DNA of 64,000 nucleotides from Magnetococcales bacterium (GCA_015234045.1 JADFWU010000001.1:191943-255942), one strand, 5' to 3'; counted from the first letter of the stretch, positions 36,652-46,073 are shown. Notes: generated by a model not told the origin, from the sequence alone. A program made the numbers and translations.

Positions 36652-37217
36652 TCGCCTTCGGCCGCGGCTTTTTTCAGGCCAGCGGCTTTTTTAGCCTTGG
36701 CGGCAGCGACTTTGGCTTTCATGGCGGCCATGCGTTTGGCTTTCTCATCGTCTGCCGAACCGGTATCCTCTGCTGGAACATTACCCGCAGCAGCGGCTTT
36801 TTTAGCCTTGGCAGCAGCGACTTTGGCCTTCATAGCTGCAATGCGCTTGGCTTTTTCATCATCGCCACCGGCAGCGGCATCACCATTGCCCTCTTTGGCA
36901 GCTTTGGCTTTTGCCGCAGCAGCTCGGGCTTTGGCAGCAGCCGGACCGGCACCCGCTTTACGCGGTGGACGTTTCTTTTTGACCGGTTTACCTTTGGCAG
37001 GGCGGTAGATTTCTACACGGTCTCCTTCCTCCAGCACTTGATCAAGCTTGGCCAGTTTGCCATAAATACCAACTTTGTTGGTTGCGAGATCGATTTGAGA
37101 AAATTTGTCCAGAACACCGGATCGTTTAATCGCTTCTTCAGTTGTGGTTCCATCAGGAACATCAAACTCAAGAAGTATCTGACGACTAGGCTCTGCATAG
37201 GTGACGGCTACTTGCAT
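36648..37217 (-). CDS. rnfH: RnfH-family beta-grasp protein with Ala/Lys-rich tail
   Basis: A 189-residue protein. The first about 84 residues are a complete RnfH (UPF0125) ubiquitin-like domain: VAVTYAEPSRQILLEFDVPDG, IDLATNKVGIYGKLAKLDQVL and GDRVEIYRPAKGKP. Normal RnfH ends there. Here about 105 more residues follow, basic and rich in Ala and Lys, with a two-fold internal repeat of DDEKAKR(I/M)AAMKAKVAAAKAKKAA. Such tails resemble histone H1-like or AlgP tails and may bind nucleic acid or ribosomes (inference). ATG start. It overlaps the truA start by 4 bp. RnfH function is not firmly known; in many genomes it neighbours RnfH/RatA-type genes, which are absent here. Confidence 0.88.
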   Translation of the reverse strand: MQVAVTYAEPSRQILLEFDVPDGTTTEEAIKRSGVLDKFSQIDLATNKVGIYGKLAKLDQVLEEGDRVEIYRPAKGKPVKKKRPPRKAGAGPAAAKARAAAAKAKAAKEGNGDAAAGGDDEKAKRIAAMKAKVAAAKAKKAAAAGNVPAEDTGSADDEKAKRMAAMKAKVAAAKAKKAAGLKKAAAEGE

Positions 37218-37405
37218 GAAGCGGTCTCCAAACTGGTTTGTTTACCCTGAATTCCGTTAAGATGATTAGGATTCGCACGCAGGATGCCGTAATTTCGGTT
37301 TCCTTTCAACCGGCAATCCCAGTATCTTATACTATATTTGCGAATCATCCAGCTCCGCGACCATTGTGGAAGCGGTCCGTCCAATCCGGGAGGGATGGGA
37401 GAAAT
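37218..37405. promoter_or_regulatory. Divergent promoter region rnfH / parA-like
   Basis: 188 bp between the divergent rnfH and parA-like starts; it must hold both promoters. The plus strand reads open for the whole stretch, but a ribosome-binding site (GGGAG/GGGAGA) only precedes the ATG at 37406. No confident -35/-10 pair was identified. Confidence 0.35.
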
Positions 37406-38158
37406 ATGAAAATTTATGCAGTTTACAATCTCAAAGGTGGCGTGGGCAAAACCACTACAGCGGTCAATCTGGCCTACCTTTCCGCCATGGATGGAGCGCG
37501 CACACTGATTTGGGATTTAGATCCTCAAGGCGGTACGAGCTACTATCTATGTGTCAAACCTGCGATCAAAGGCGGTAGTAAGTCTTTGGTCAAGAAAAAG
37601 ACAGATATCACCTCGTATCTGCGTATGACCGGTTATCCGAACCTGGACATGTTGCCTTCGGATATCTCCAACCGGGAAATGGATCATCAGTTGCGTAAGC
37701 AGAAAACACCGGATGAGGCCCTTGAAAAACGGGTCAAACCGTTACGTGGTATGTATGACACGCTTATCCTGGATTGTCCGCCAGACCTTTCTATGGTTGC
37801 GGAAAACGTGTTCCAAATGGCGCATGTGCTGTTGGTGCCACTGATTCCAACCACCTTGTCACTGCGGGCTTATAATCGTCTGGTGCGTTTTCTGGTTAAG
37901 CGGCGCAGTAATAAGCGATTGAAAGTTCTGCCATTTTTTAATCAAGTCAACCTGAATAAGCCGATCCATCAGGTGGTGACTAAAAACGTCCGGGCCAAAC
38001 ATCCGATCTTCCTACAGGAAGCGGTGATGGACTCCAATGTGATCGAAGCTATGGGTGTGAAACGTGCGCCAGTCTTTACTTTTGCTGATAAATCCAATGA
38101 AGCGGAAGTGTTCCGCAGACTTTGGGCAGAAGTGAAGGAACGTAGCCAGCATGGTTGA
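37406..38158 (+). CDS. Orphan ParA/MinD-family ATPase
   Basis: A 250-residue P-loop ATPase with the deviant Walker A NLKGGVGKTTTAVNLA (near residue 9), switch-like DLDPQGGTSYYL and Walker B LILDCPPDLSM. ParA-family ATPases bind DNA or membranes and move or position cargo. The start at 37406 is chosen because the conserved sequence begins there with a Shine-Dalgarno-like GGGAG upstream; an ATG 168 bp earlier adds a non-conserved leader. There is no parB gene or parS-like repeat in the neighbourhood, so this is an orphan, not chromosome segregation. It heads a co-directional run of two single-pass proteins and a lipoprotein. Confidence 0.9.
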   Translation: MKIYAVYNLKGGVGKTTTAVNLAYLSAMDGARTLIWDLDPQGGTSYYLCVKPAIKGGSKSLVKKKTDITSYLRMTGYPNLDMLPSDISNREMDHQLRKQKTPDEALEKRVKPLRGMYDTLILDCPPDLSMVAENVFQMAHVLLVPLIPTTLSLRAYNRLVRFLVKRRSNKRLKVLPFFNQVNLNKPIHQVVTKNVRAKHPIFLQEAVMDSNVIEAMGVKRAPVFTFADKSNEAEVFRRLWAEVKERSQHG

Positions 38159-38252
38159 TTGAGTATTCCGACTCACCGAATCCGTTTGGTGAGTCGGAAT
38201 AGCACCTCATTTCCGTTCATAACACCATTGCCCTGTGGTTGGAGAGTCTGAC

Positions 38253-39170
38253 ATGAAAGATGATCTGCCAGCATTCCAGCCCGAATCTGAGCCTGTGGAA
38301 GCGTCTGAGTCAGAGATTGACGTTGAGCCTATACCAGAGTCTAAGCGTGAGATAGAGCCTGAGAAAAGCAGCCAACGTGCGCTCATTGGGCCATTGATTG
38401 CCTTGGTCAGTGTTCTAATTCTAGTGGCTGTGGTGTGGAAAAAAACAGTCAATCCAACGGTAGAGTGGATGGAGCGGGACACCATTGTCTTCAATCGGCT
38501 CCACTTCAACCGTTATTTGGTCTATGGCAATGCGTTCGAAAAATCAGCGGGTCTGCTGCGTCTGGGTAAATCAGAGCTGTTCTCACGTCAAATCATTCTG
38601 CATGTCCAAGGCCGTGCCAATATTGCTTTTAAAACCAGTCAACTCCACCGAGATGGTAAACGTGCCATTTATGCGCCTGATAAGCAGGATGATGGCTTTG
38701 CCTTTGATCTTCAGGTGGATATTGATACCGATGATATCCGCATTGTCGATGAATTAAAGCCCAGGCCGGTGAATAGCCGCGAGGCTGCTGTTGCGGGTGG
38801 TGTTCTGGCTCTGGCTGGTGGATTTGCAGGTGCTCAGGCAGGGGATGCCATTGCCTCTGTGATACCGGGCGGTTTTTTTAATCTGCAAGGTCACGTTGCT
38901 CGATTGGTCGGATTGGCAGGTGGTGCGGGCGTTGGGTTTGGTGTGGGTTATGGTTTGGCCAAGGATGTTCAATTGGCCGAGCAGGTGAGTCAAACTGAGC
39001 TTGAGACGGTCAAAGGTCAAGCAGCGGTTTTTATCACTGGTGCTTTGAGACGACAGTCTTTTGTTCAGCAGCAATCTGAAAAACGTTTCCGACAGTTTCT
39101 GATTGAAAAATTTCGTCAAAGTGGGGTGAAGATTACTTCAGTCCGCGTTGATCAAGAGGTGGGATCATGA
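38253..39170 (+). CDS. Single-pass membrane protein with glycine-zipper-like region
   Basis: A 305-residue protein not recognised as a known family. An acidic, low-complexity cytosolic part (Pro/Glu/Ser, about 1-45) precedes a membrane helix at about 49-67 (IGPLIALVSVLILVAVVW). The following domain includes FNRLHFNRYLVYGNAFEKS and RANIAFKTSQLHRDG. Two Gly/Ala-rich, zipper-like hydrophobic segments follow (about 190-250, e.g. AGGVLALAGGFAGAQAGD and LAGGAGVGFGVGYGLA) that could insert in or contact membranes. Then a basic helical tail. The ATG at 38253 has GGAG upstream; an in-frame ATG 18 bp earlier is possible. The stop overlaps the next start by 4 bp (ATGA). Confidence 0.7.
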   Translation: MKDDLPAFQPESEPVEASESEIDVEPIPESKREIEPEKSSQRALIGPLIALVSVLILVAVVWKKTVNPTVEWMERDTIVFNRLHFNRYLVYGNAFEKSAGLLRLGKSELFSRQIILHVQGRANIAFKTSQLHRDGKRAIYAPDKQDDGFAFDLQVDIDTDDIRIVDELKPRPVNSREAAVAGGVLALAGGFAGAQAGDAIASVIPGGFFNLQGHVARLVGLAGGAGVGFGVGYGLAKDVQLAEQVSQTELETVKGQAAVFITGALRRQSFVQQQSEKRFRQFLIEKFRQSGVKITSVRVDQEVGS

Positions 39171-40579
39171 ACCGCCTTATGGAAATTATTAAAACAGTGA
39201 TGGCGGACTATGGACGCTGGTTATTTATCGCTGCGCTTGCGCTGTTGGCCGCGCTGGGCTTCTCCATTTGGGATAACTTTCGTTCGCATACCACACCAAC
39301 CACTGTTCATGTAACAGCCATAGAAAACGCAGAAGATCTGATCAGTGCCAGCTATTCCAGCGATTTTTATTTTAGACTGAGCCGATATGAGAGCGGTAAA
39401 TTAAAAGCGGCTTATTCAGCATTGGTGCCTTTACGTGCCAATATTGGATTGGATTTGGGCACACTGGATTATCAAAATCACCATGCTCCGGCACCGGCTG
39501 TACTGGATACAGAAATCGACTGGTCAAACCTGTTGGTTTTTCAAGATGACGAAGGTCGAAGTCTGGAAGAGATCATCCAAGGATTGATGCGCTATTCAGA
39601 AATCAATATCCGTACTGTTGCGTTGTCTGACCCTTATTTTATCAATGGAATTTCAGATAGAACCGCCCAACTTCTCACCGATTTTCTAGGGCAGTCCTAT
39701 ACCGTAGAATCGGTGGATGTTGATAGCCATTTTGCAGTGGAAAAGACCGCTGTTGATCACGTGAGCATCAAGCGGTTTATATCGGATGATTTTCCAGAAT
39801 TAGAGCTGCAAGAGTCTGCCACTCAGCAACAGTGGAACCCGAATCTCAAACTGTGGCGATTTCAGGGCGATAATCAGATACAGCTTCAGTATCTTAGTAA
39901 AGTATCTCAGACTGATATGGACCGTTTTTTTGCCAGCATGGAAGCGGATGCCTTGGAGTTGGATGAACCGGTGGTTTTGATCCGACTCTATAAGAGTTTG
40001 GGTGATCGTAAGCGACTGTTTGTTATGCTGCGTGAAGAAAAAAACAAAGTATCTGCCTTTCATATGGATGCCAATGGTCATATCTATCTTTTGCAGATGG
40101 TGACCAAACATCGCAAAGCATTGATGAATTCTTTGCCATATTTTCTGAGCATGGTTCACGGTTTGGCATTCAGTTCTGAAGAGATGGATAACCGTTATGC
40201 GGATCAGACACAGACGAAGAATAAGCGCTACCAACAGGCTGTTGTATTGTTGAATGAAATTAATGAAATAAAACAGGATCTGATGGAAGAGGGTGAAGAG
40301 GATTTGATGCCGGTTCTTGAACGGTTGTATCTCACCAAAGAGCCGATTAATTTGGATCAATCAGTAGAATGGGATCAACGCTTTTATCAATTGCGTGATA
40401 GGTATGATCAATTCCCAGATGCCGCTTTGATTGATCTTTTGACAAAAAAACGTGATGATCATCTCATGTTGGCAGAAGGGCTCGACCAGTGTGATGTGGC
40501 AGCTTTAAAGCGTTGTACATTTGACATGGAAGCCCGAGTTTGTTTTGCCAAACTGGCTAAAGGAGAGTGTGGTCCATGA
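39167..40579 (+). CDS. Single-pass membrane-anchored protein, unknown
   Basis: A 470-residue protein of no family I recognise. One membrane helix (about 17-35, WLFIAALALLAALGFSIW) near the N-terminus leaves a large soluble domain, presumably periplasmic. Its middle resembles a mixed alpha/beta fold (LVFQDDEGRSLEEIIQGL); the last part is charged and helical, ending with several cysteines (LDQCDVAALKRCTFD, ARVCFAKLAKGEC) suited to disulfides. Its start overlaps the stop of the previous gene and its stop overlaps the start of a lipoprotein gene, so three genes are translationally coupled. Confidence 0.72.
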   Translation: MNRLMEIIKTVMADYGRWLFIAALALLAALGFSIWDNFRSHTTPTTVHVTAIENAEDLISASYSSDFYFRLSRYESGKLKAAYSALVPLRANIGLDLGTLDYQNHHAPAPAVLDTEIDWSNLLVFQDDEGRSLEEIIQGLMRYSEINIRTVALSDPYFINGISDRTAQLLTDFLGQSYTVESVDVDSHFAVEKTAVDHVSIKRFISDDFPELELQESATQQQWNPNLKLWRFQGDNQIQLQYLSKVSQTDMDRFFASMEADALELDEPVVLIRLYKSLGDRKRLFVMLREEKNKVSAFHMDANGHIYLLQMVTKHRKALMNSLPYFLSMVHGLAFSSEEMDNRYADQTQTKNKRYQQAVVLLNEINEIKQDLMEEGEEDLMPVLERLYLTKEPINLDQSVEWDQRFYQLRDRYDQFPDAALIDLLTKKRDDHLMLAEGLDQCDVAALKRCTFDMEARVCFAKLAKGECGP

Positions 40580-40695
40580 AGTGTGCTTGGTCTTATGTTG
40601 TGATAATTGCGTTAATGGTGGCATCGCTTACCGGTTGCTGGAGTGAGGAAAGCAGTGAAGAGGAAACAGTACTGGAGCGGGTATTAGATCGATAA
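40576..40695 (+). CDS. Tiny lipoprotein
   Basis: A 39-residue peptide. A basic start, hydrophobic stretch and lipobox (MKCAWSYVVIIALMVASLTGC) would be cleaved before Cys21, leaving an acidic 19-residue mature lipopeptide (CWSEESSEEETVLERVLDR). The ATG overlaps the upstream stop by 4 bp (ATGA), supporting real translation. Small lipopeptides of this kind often act as entry or pilot accessories; the role here is unknown. Confidence 0.72.
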   Translation: MKCAWSYVVIIALMVASLTGCWSEESSEEETVLERVLDR

Positions 40696-40721
40696 TTCCT
40701 GATGGTGTCGTTGATTATTTT

Positions 40722-43700
40722 TTAAAGCCCATTAGCGGGTGTTTGTTCAGCCTTTTGAAAGTCATTTACACTGAGAAAATTTTCGAAATCAGCGCTGGAG
40801 AGTGGTTTGCTGAAGTAATATCCCTGAACCTCACCGCATTGATGGTCCTTGAGAAATCCAAGTTGTTCTTCCGTTTCCACGCCTTCAGCAATCACGCCGA
40901 GGCTCAATGCTTTGGCCATTGAGATAATGGAATTTACAATCGCTGCATCATCGGAATCAATGGCCAGATCTCGCACAAACGATTGATCGATTTTCAGCGA
41001 ATGGAGCGGGAATTTCTTTAAATAGCTCAGAGAAGAGTAGCCTGTACCAAAGTCATCAATGGAGATATGGATTCCGATATCACGCAGTTTTTCAATAACT
41101 GCAATGGCATCATTGGGATCTTCCATCACCACGCTTTCAGTGATTTCAAGTTCAAGCATGGCCGTTGGCAAGCCGGTTTCATCCAAGGTTTCCATGATCA
41201 TATCCAATAATTTGGGATCCTGGAACTGTTTGGACGACAGATTAACGGCAACGCGTAGCGGTTTATATCCTTGATTATGCCATGTTTTAGCCTGTTGGCA
41301 GGCAGTTTTTAAGATCCATTCACCCATGGGAATGATCATACCCGTTTCTTCAGCCAATGGGATAAAATCTGCTGGTGAGATCATGCCGCGTTTAGGATGT
41401 ATCCAACGAATGAGCGCTTCCATACCAATGACACGACTGCTTGATAGAGAAATTTTTGGTTGATAGAAGACCAGAAACTCTTGTCGTTCAATTGCGCGTC
41501 TCAGATCAGCTTCCAGTGAGAGTCTGAGTTCGTTGCTTGCGTTCATTTCTTTGGTATAGAAACGGTAAGTGCCACGGCCAGCTTCTTTGGCTTGATACAT
41601 GGCCAAATCAGCGTTTTTGGTCATTGTTTCGAAGTTTGTTCCATCATCAGGGAAGAGTGAAATCCCGATGCTTGCACCGATAAATACTTCATGACCATCA
41701 ATGTCAAAGGGGCGTTGCAGGGCTTTAATAATGCCCATGGCAATTGAGCCGATCTCATCCACATTGCCCGAGTGTGGCAGTATGACTGTAAATTCATCAC
41801 CGCCCAGACGGCTGACCGTATCACTGTGACGGAGTTTTTGTTGGGTGCGTTCGGCAACCCGTATCAACAGTCTATCGCCTGAATCATGACCGAGAGTGTC
41901 ATTGACATATTTAAATCTATCCAGATCGATAAAGAACAGGCCAACGGTGTTTTTGTTACGATTGGCAAGTTCAATTTCATGTTCCAAACGATCACGAAAC
42001 AGCGCTCGGTTGGGCAGTTTTGTGAGCGGATCATAAAAAGCCAGTTGCTCTAATTTTTCTTCAGTGGATTTCTGTCGGCTAATATCCATGAAGATGCCTA
42101 CATAGTGACCAACTTTTCCTGATTTATTTTTAATGGCATTGATAGTTAGCCATTTGGGAAATACTTCACCATCTTTGCGCCGATCCCAAATTTCACCTTC
42201 CCAGAAGTTGTTTTGCTTTAGATCGGTCCACATTTTACTGTAAAATTCAGAGTCATGCCGACCAGATTGTGTGATGGATGGGGATTGTCCAATGGCTTCA
42301 TCCCGACTGAAACCGGTGATCTTTTCATAAGCTGGATTGATGTCAGTGATGATGCCTTTTATATCGGTAATGACGATGGCTTCACTGGCATTTTCAATGA
42401 CCATTTTGGAGAGCATCAGGTTTTCTTCTGTCTGACGAATCTCTGTAATGTCCTGAATGGTTCCGCGCATAAAGGTAGGTTGGCCATCATCATCACGGCT
42501 GACTTCACCACGCTCCAATACCAAACGTTCAGTGCCATCCGGTTGAATAATGCGATGCTCAACCTGATAGGGCATATCAGGATTTGTTAGAGCATTGTTT
42601 ACAGCTTCTTCTACCAAATGGCGATCGTCAGGGTGGATATATGTCAATAAGCTCTCATAAGAGGGTTGATGCTGCTGTGGTTCTAGTCCAAAAATGCGGT
42701 AGATTTCATCTGACCATGTCAGTGTGTTGCCAGCAATATTCCAATCCCAATTGCCTAATTTAGCAATACTTTGGGCTTTGGACAGGCTATCTCTACTGTT
42801 TTCAAGCGCTGTTGTCAGTTCATTGCGCTGTATTTCATATTTATTGGCATGGATGATATTGGCCATCGTGGTAATCAACGGTTTGAGAAGATCAATTAAG
42901 GGGGTGTTGTAACCCTCTGGTCGGTTGGCAAAACCGAGCAGACCAATCACCTCATCCGCTTGGGAAATAGGTAGACCCAGGAAGGCATTGATTGGAGGAT
43001 GATCCTCATCGGCATGTGTGCCATTGGTCGCATCATTGAGAATGAACGGTTGGTCAGTTTGTAAGGTCGTTTCAATCAGGGTGTCCAGCTGTGTAAATGT
43101 CTGACCACTTTGTTCATGCATTTGGAAGAGACTACGGCTTAGAGAATCTCTTGAAACATCTGTGATGGCCAGCATGTTCAGCTTGATTTTTTGCCCTGTA
43201 CCTACAATTGTTTCACCGATCAGACCAAATTCGCTGTTAGTCAGGCTGAGCATTTCATTGAGTAATTGATCAAATACCTGATGTGGATTTGTGCTGCGAA
43301 TATATTGAGACTGAGCCTGATGGATAGCAGAGAGTAGGGTATTTGTTTGGCGTCGGGCTTCTTCACTCTTCTTTCTGGTTGTGATTTCATTGGATAGAGA
43401 CGTGTTTGCTTTTTGTAATTGCGCGGTACGACGAATGACGCGCGACTCCATATCCTTTTGAAAGGTTTGGAGTTTATCTGCCATTACATTAAAGCTTGCT
43501 GCCAGACTTCCCACTTCATCGCCTGATACAATTTCAGCCCTTTGGCTCATGTCGCCAGAAGCAATTTTGGCAGTAACATGGTTAAGATTATCCAGGGGAA
43601 CGATAATGGAACGTCCCAGGATAATTCCCGTTATCACGACCATGCCAAGAATAGCGGCAAGAATCACAATGCCCCAGTTGTTCAATGCGATGACATTGGC

Positions 43701-44627
43701 CATGGCTTCGTTGGCATCGACTTTCACAACCATACCCATACGTGCCAGAGCAACATAGCGCCAAGCGGCGAGCACTACTGTGCCGCGATAGTCGTGGGAA
43801 AGATTTTGATCTCTTTCTCCTTGAAGAGCGAGACGGATGGGGGCGGCAAAAGTGTCATCATCCACTTTGTTGGTTTTTTTAATCTTGGATAGATCTGAAA
43901 ACTTTAAAGGAAACAGGAAGGTGATTTCATCACCAGAATCCGTGGCAACAACGGTTTCTCCGGTATTGCCAAGACCGGTTTGATCGGTGACGACATTTTG
44001 AAAATGTTTATTGTTTATTTGTAAAACCAACGCGCCTACAACCTGCTTGTTATCTATCACAGGCGTTGCAATATAAGCTGCTGATTCTTTGGATGGTGTG
44101 TGGAAGCGATAGCCGGAAAAGCTGGTTTCACGGTGTGTTATTGAATGATTAACAACGCTGGCCAATTCAGAATCACCAGATGGTACACTTTGGATATTGG
44201 AAGTACTATATTCTTCCTGTTTGATAGTGAAAACGATCTCACCATCGGCAGAAATCAGGAGCAGATCATAGTAGTTACCATGCGTTGTATAGTGTTCATA
44301 ATAGCTTCTTTGCTGTTTGGTTAGAAGATTATACTCTTCGGATCTTGATCCATGAAGTTGATGTAATTTGATGAATTTTTTCAGATCACTTAACGTTCTT
44401 GGTGATTGGCTCAGTAGCAGAGCATCTTTTTGGCGTTCGCGGATGAAGTCTTCAATTTGAACTACTTTTTTGTCAGCCACATGAGCCAGGCTTTGCAATA
44501 CCATTTCCTGCAAAGAGGCATCATACTGTTGAATCATCCAGCTACCCAACAGCAGGATTGGCAACAGGGTAAGCGCAATAAGCACGCTAAGCAGACGGGT
44601 TCTAATTGAAGAAAACAGACGGACCAT
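40722..44627 (-). CDS. Cache-HAMP-GAF-PAS-PAS-GGDEF-EAL c-di-GMP enzyme
   Basis: A 1301-residue membrane protein likely to both make and degrade c-di-GMP. In order: membrane helix (about 11-31), periplasmic double-Cache-like sensor (to about 320), second membrane helix (WGIVILAAILGMVVITGI), HAMP (about 340-395), GAF (about 430-600), two PAS domains (about 625-865), GGDEF and EAL. The cyclase site is intact (SRLGGDEFTVIL) with the inhibitory RHSD motif five residues upstream. The phosphodiesterase residues are also intact: GMEALIRW, VNLSSKQF, ELEITESV, IDDFGTGYSSL and IAEGVETEEQ. ATG start. Alone on its strand, 72 bp upstream of the methyltransferase stop codon. Confidence 0.95.
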   Translation of the reverse strand: MVRLFSSIRTRLLSVLIALTLLPILLLGSWMIQQYDASLQEMVLQSLAHVADKKVVQIEDFIRERQKDALLLSQSPRTLSDLKKFIKLHQLHGSRSEEYNLLTKQQRSYYEHYTTHGNYYDLLLISADGEIVFTIKQEEYSTSNIQSVPSGDSELASVVNHSITHRETSFSGYRFHTPSKESAAYIATPVIDNKQVVGALVLQINNKHFQNVVTDQTGLGNTGETVVATDSGDEITFLFPLKFSDLSKIKKTNKVDDDTFAAPIRLALQGERDQNLSHDYRGTVVLAAWRYVALARMGMVVKVDANEAMANVIALNNWGIVILAAILGMVVITGIILGRSIIVPLDNLNHVTAKIASGDMSQRAEIVSGDEVGSLAASFNVMADKLQTFQKDMESRVIRRTAQLQKANTSLSNEITTRKKSEEARRQTNTLLSAIHQAQSQYIRSTNPHQVFDQLLNEMLSLTNSEFGLIGETIVGTGQKIKLNMLAITDVSRDSLSRSLFQMHEQSGQTFTQLDTLIETTLQTDQPFILNDATNGTHADEDHPPINAFLGLPISQADEVIGLLGFANRPEGYNTPLIDLLKPLITTMANIIHANKYEIQRNELTTALENSRDSLSKAQSIAKLGNWDWNIAGNTLTWSDEIYRIFGLEPQQHQPSYESLLTYIHPDDRHLVEEAVNNALTNPDMPYQVEHRIIQPDGTERLVLERGEVSRDDDGQPTFMRGTIQDITEIRQTEENLMLSKMVIENASEAIVITDIKGIITDINPAYEKITGFSRDEAIGQSPSITQSGRHDSEFYSKMWTDLKQNNFWEGEIWDRRKDGEVFPKWLTINAIKNKSGKVGHYVGIFMDISRQKSTEEKLEQLAFYDPLTKLPNRALFRDRLEHEIELANRNKNTVGLFFIDLDRFKYVNDTLGHDSGDRLLIRVAERTQQKLRHSDTVSRLGGDEFTVILPHSGNVDEIGSIAMGIIKALQRPFDIDGHEVFIGASIGISLFPDDGTNFETMTKNADLAMYQAKEAGRGTYRFYTKEMNASNELRLSLEADLRRAIERQEFLVFYQPKISLSSSRVIGMEALIRWIHPKRGMISPADFIPLAEETGMIIPMGEWILKTACQQAKTWHNQGYKPLRVAVNLSSKQFQDPKLLDMIMETLDETGLPTAMLELEITESVVMEDPNDAIAVIEKLRDIGIHISIDDFGTGYSSLSYLKKFPLHSLKIDQSFVRDLAIDSDDAAIVNSIISMAKALSLGVIAEGVETEEQLGFLKDHQCGEVQGYYFSKPLSSADFENFLSVNDFQKAEQTPANGL

Positions 44628-44699
44628 AAGTGATAATACTCCAACTAAATCATTTCATTGTGCATTTATTGAAAATTATCTCCAAGGCCCTAATATTCC

Positions 44700-45794
44700 C
44701 TAACAACATCCACCAGAGCTAGAGCTATTTATCTCTTCATTGCCTTTATCGTTGTCACTGTTTGGAGATACAGAGTTTGCTGCACCATTGCAACCGCAAT
44801 CAAACGGCCCAAAATGGGTTTGTGTATCACCCATAACCGTGAAATGTGGGCTGTATCGGCTCTTCTGGAGCATTGCGGCGGTGTTGCCGCAAACCAGTTG
44901 AGGCTTGCCTGAGAGAAAGCGTGTACCACTGTCTAAATCAAAATAGTGTAGCGATTGGGGCAGGGTGCCTTTGTAAGTGGCAATCTGGCCATAATCTTCA
45001 CACCGATCTTCAAGACTGTCGATTTTAAACGCCCGGATGGTTTTTGAAAAAAAATCAACCATACCGATTTTCTCATAAACCTTGGGATCATCCAGGGTAA
45101 TTGGTTTACTGGAAACAACACGGTAATCCAACAGACCCACTTTTTCCATCAAGCGGCGAAAATCGTCGATATAGAGTGCGCCTGACAGGCATTCACCGAG
45201 TAATATGGGATCGTTGTGGAGTGCTTCAGGTACACGGCGAGCAGTGAAAACATCGGAAAAATAGAGTTCACCGCCGGGCTTGAGAATCCGATGAATTTCG
45301 GAGAACACCGCCTCTTTATTGCCGGAAAGATTCAAGACACAATTGGATGTAATGACATCCACACTGTTGTCAGCGATATCCAGAGCCTTCAGGTCTTCGA
45401 TCTGTCCCAGACGGAAGTCAATATTGGTTCGATCAAAGCCAAAGCGGGACATCTGTTCATCCCGATATTTAAGAGCGACATTGAGTTGCTCCGGTGTCAT
45501 GTCCACACCGATTACCTGACCATTCTGGCCCACCAGTTTTGCCATGATATAGGCATCACGACCGGTTCCACAGCCCAAATCAACCACTGTGCAACCCTCT
45601 AGCAGTGGTGGAATGGGCGAGCCGCAACCATAGAATTTGCTGACAATTTCATCAGCAATCAAAGGCGCGACTTCTTTTGCGGAGTCTGGCAGCGCTTCAG
45701 CACTGCAACAGGAGCTGGTTTTTAGATCCTGGGATGAGCTGAGTGTTTGGCCGTAGTAAGTTTGCACAGATTGGACAATGGGAATGGTCTTCAT
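44700..45794 (-). CDS. ArsM-like arsenite S-adenosylmethionine methyltransferase
   Basis: A 364-residue SAM-dependent methyltransferase of the arsenite-methylase type. SAM motif I is VVDLGCGTGRDAY. The cysteines expected for ArsM are in matching places: SSCCSAEAL near residue 28, ITSNCVLNLSG near 150 and LLGECLSGALY near 203. The C-terminus is cysteine-rich (FDCGCNG and a final GGCC), possibly for metalloid capture. In ArsM, As(III) is bound by cysteines and methylated to volatile products. No arsR or arsenite pump is close by, so the substrate is not proven; another thiophilic acceptor is possible. ATG start. Confidence 0.82.
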   Translation of the reverse strand: MKTIPIVQSVQTYYGQTLSSSQDLKTSSCCSAEALPDSAKEVAPLIADEIVSKFYGCGSPIPPLLEGCTVVDLGCGTGRDAYIMAKLVGQNGQVIGVDMTPEQLNVALKYRDEQMSRFGFDRTNIDFRLGQIEDLKALDIADNSVDVITSNCVLNLSGNKEAVFSEIHRILKPGGELYFSDVFTARRVPEALHNDPILLGECLSGALYIDDFRRLMEKVGLLDYRVVSSKPITLDDPKVYEKIGMVDFFSKTIRAFKIDSLEDRCEDYGQIATYKGTLPQSLHYFDLDSGTRFLSGKPQLVCGNTAAMLQKSRYSPHFTVMGDTQTHFGPFDCGCNGAANSVSPNSDNDKGNEEINSSSSGGCC

Positions 45795-45806
45795 ATTCTT
45801 TGCCTA

Positions 45807-45986
45807 TTATTTAGCGGTATTTTTTTTCTGATTGGTTTGTTGTACTTTATTTTTCTTTGGGTTGCTTTGCTCGGAAAAGGAGCGAAATTGGGGGTGTGGT
45901 TCAGTCACACCAGGACCAAGTTTGTGAACTTGACCACGGCGTGCGCGTTCTTCAGGGGTATCGAAAAGTTTCTTAAGCAGAGACAT
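45807..45986 (-). CDS. Small basic protein, unknown
   Basis: A 59-residue protein starting at the ATG complementing 45984-45986, which has GGAG a few bases upstream; the longer in-frame reading from 46043 has no ribosome-binding site. Sequence MSLLKKLFDTPEERARRGQV is followed by a polar, Lys/Gln/Asn-rich tail with no hydrophobic segment. No family recognised. It lies 12 bp upstream of the ArsM-like gene, so the two are probably co-transcribed. Confidence 0.55.
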   Translation of the reverse strand: MSLLKKLFDTPEERARRGQVHKLGPGVTEPHPQFRSFSEQSNPKKNKVQQTNQKKNTAK

Positions 45987-46073
45987 GGTAACTCCAAACG
46001 CATTTTCAGGAAAAAGGCAGTAGCCTTTCCCTATGAGTGTCACTATCAGTGCATGCTAGGTAGGTTGGGTACA

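Noticed and set aside
37406-38158. ParA as part of chromosome or plasmid partition
   Set aside because: No parB gene and no clustered inverted repeats resembling parS nearby; neighbours are membrane proteins.
38253-39170. Assignment of the 305-residue protein to DUF4230
   Set aside because: Only vague similarity in the middle region; glycine-zipper segments are not expected in that family.
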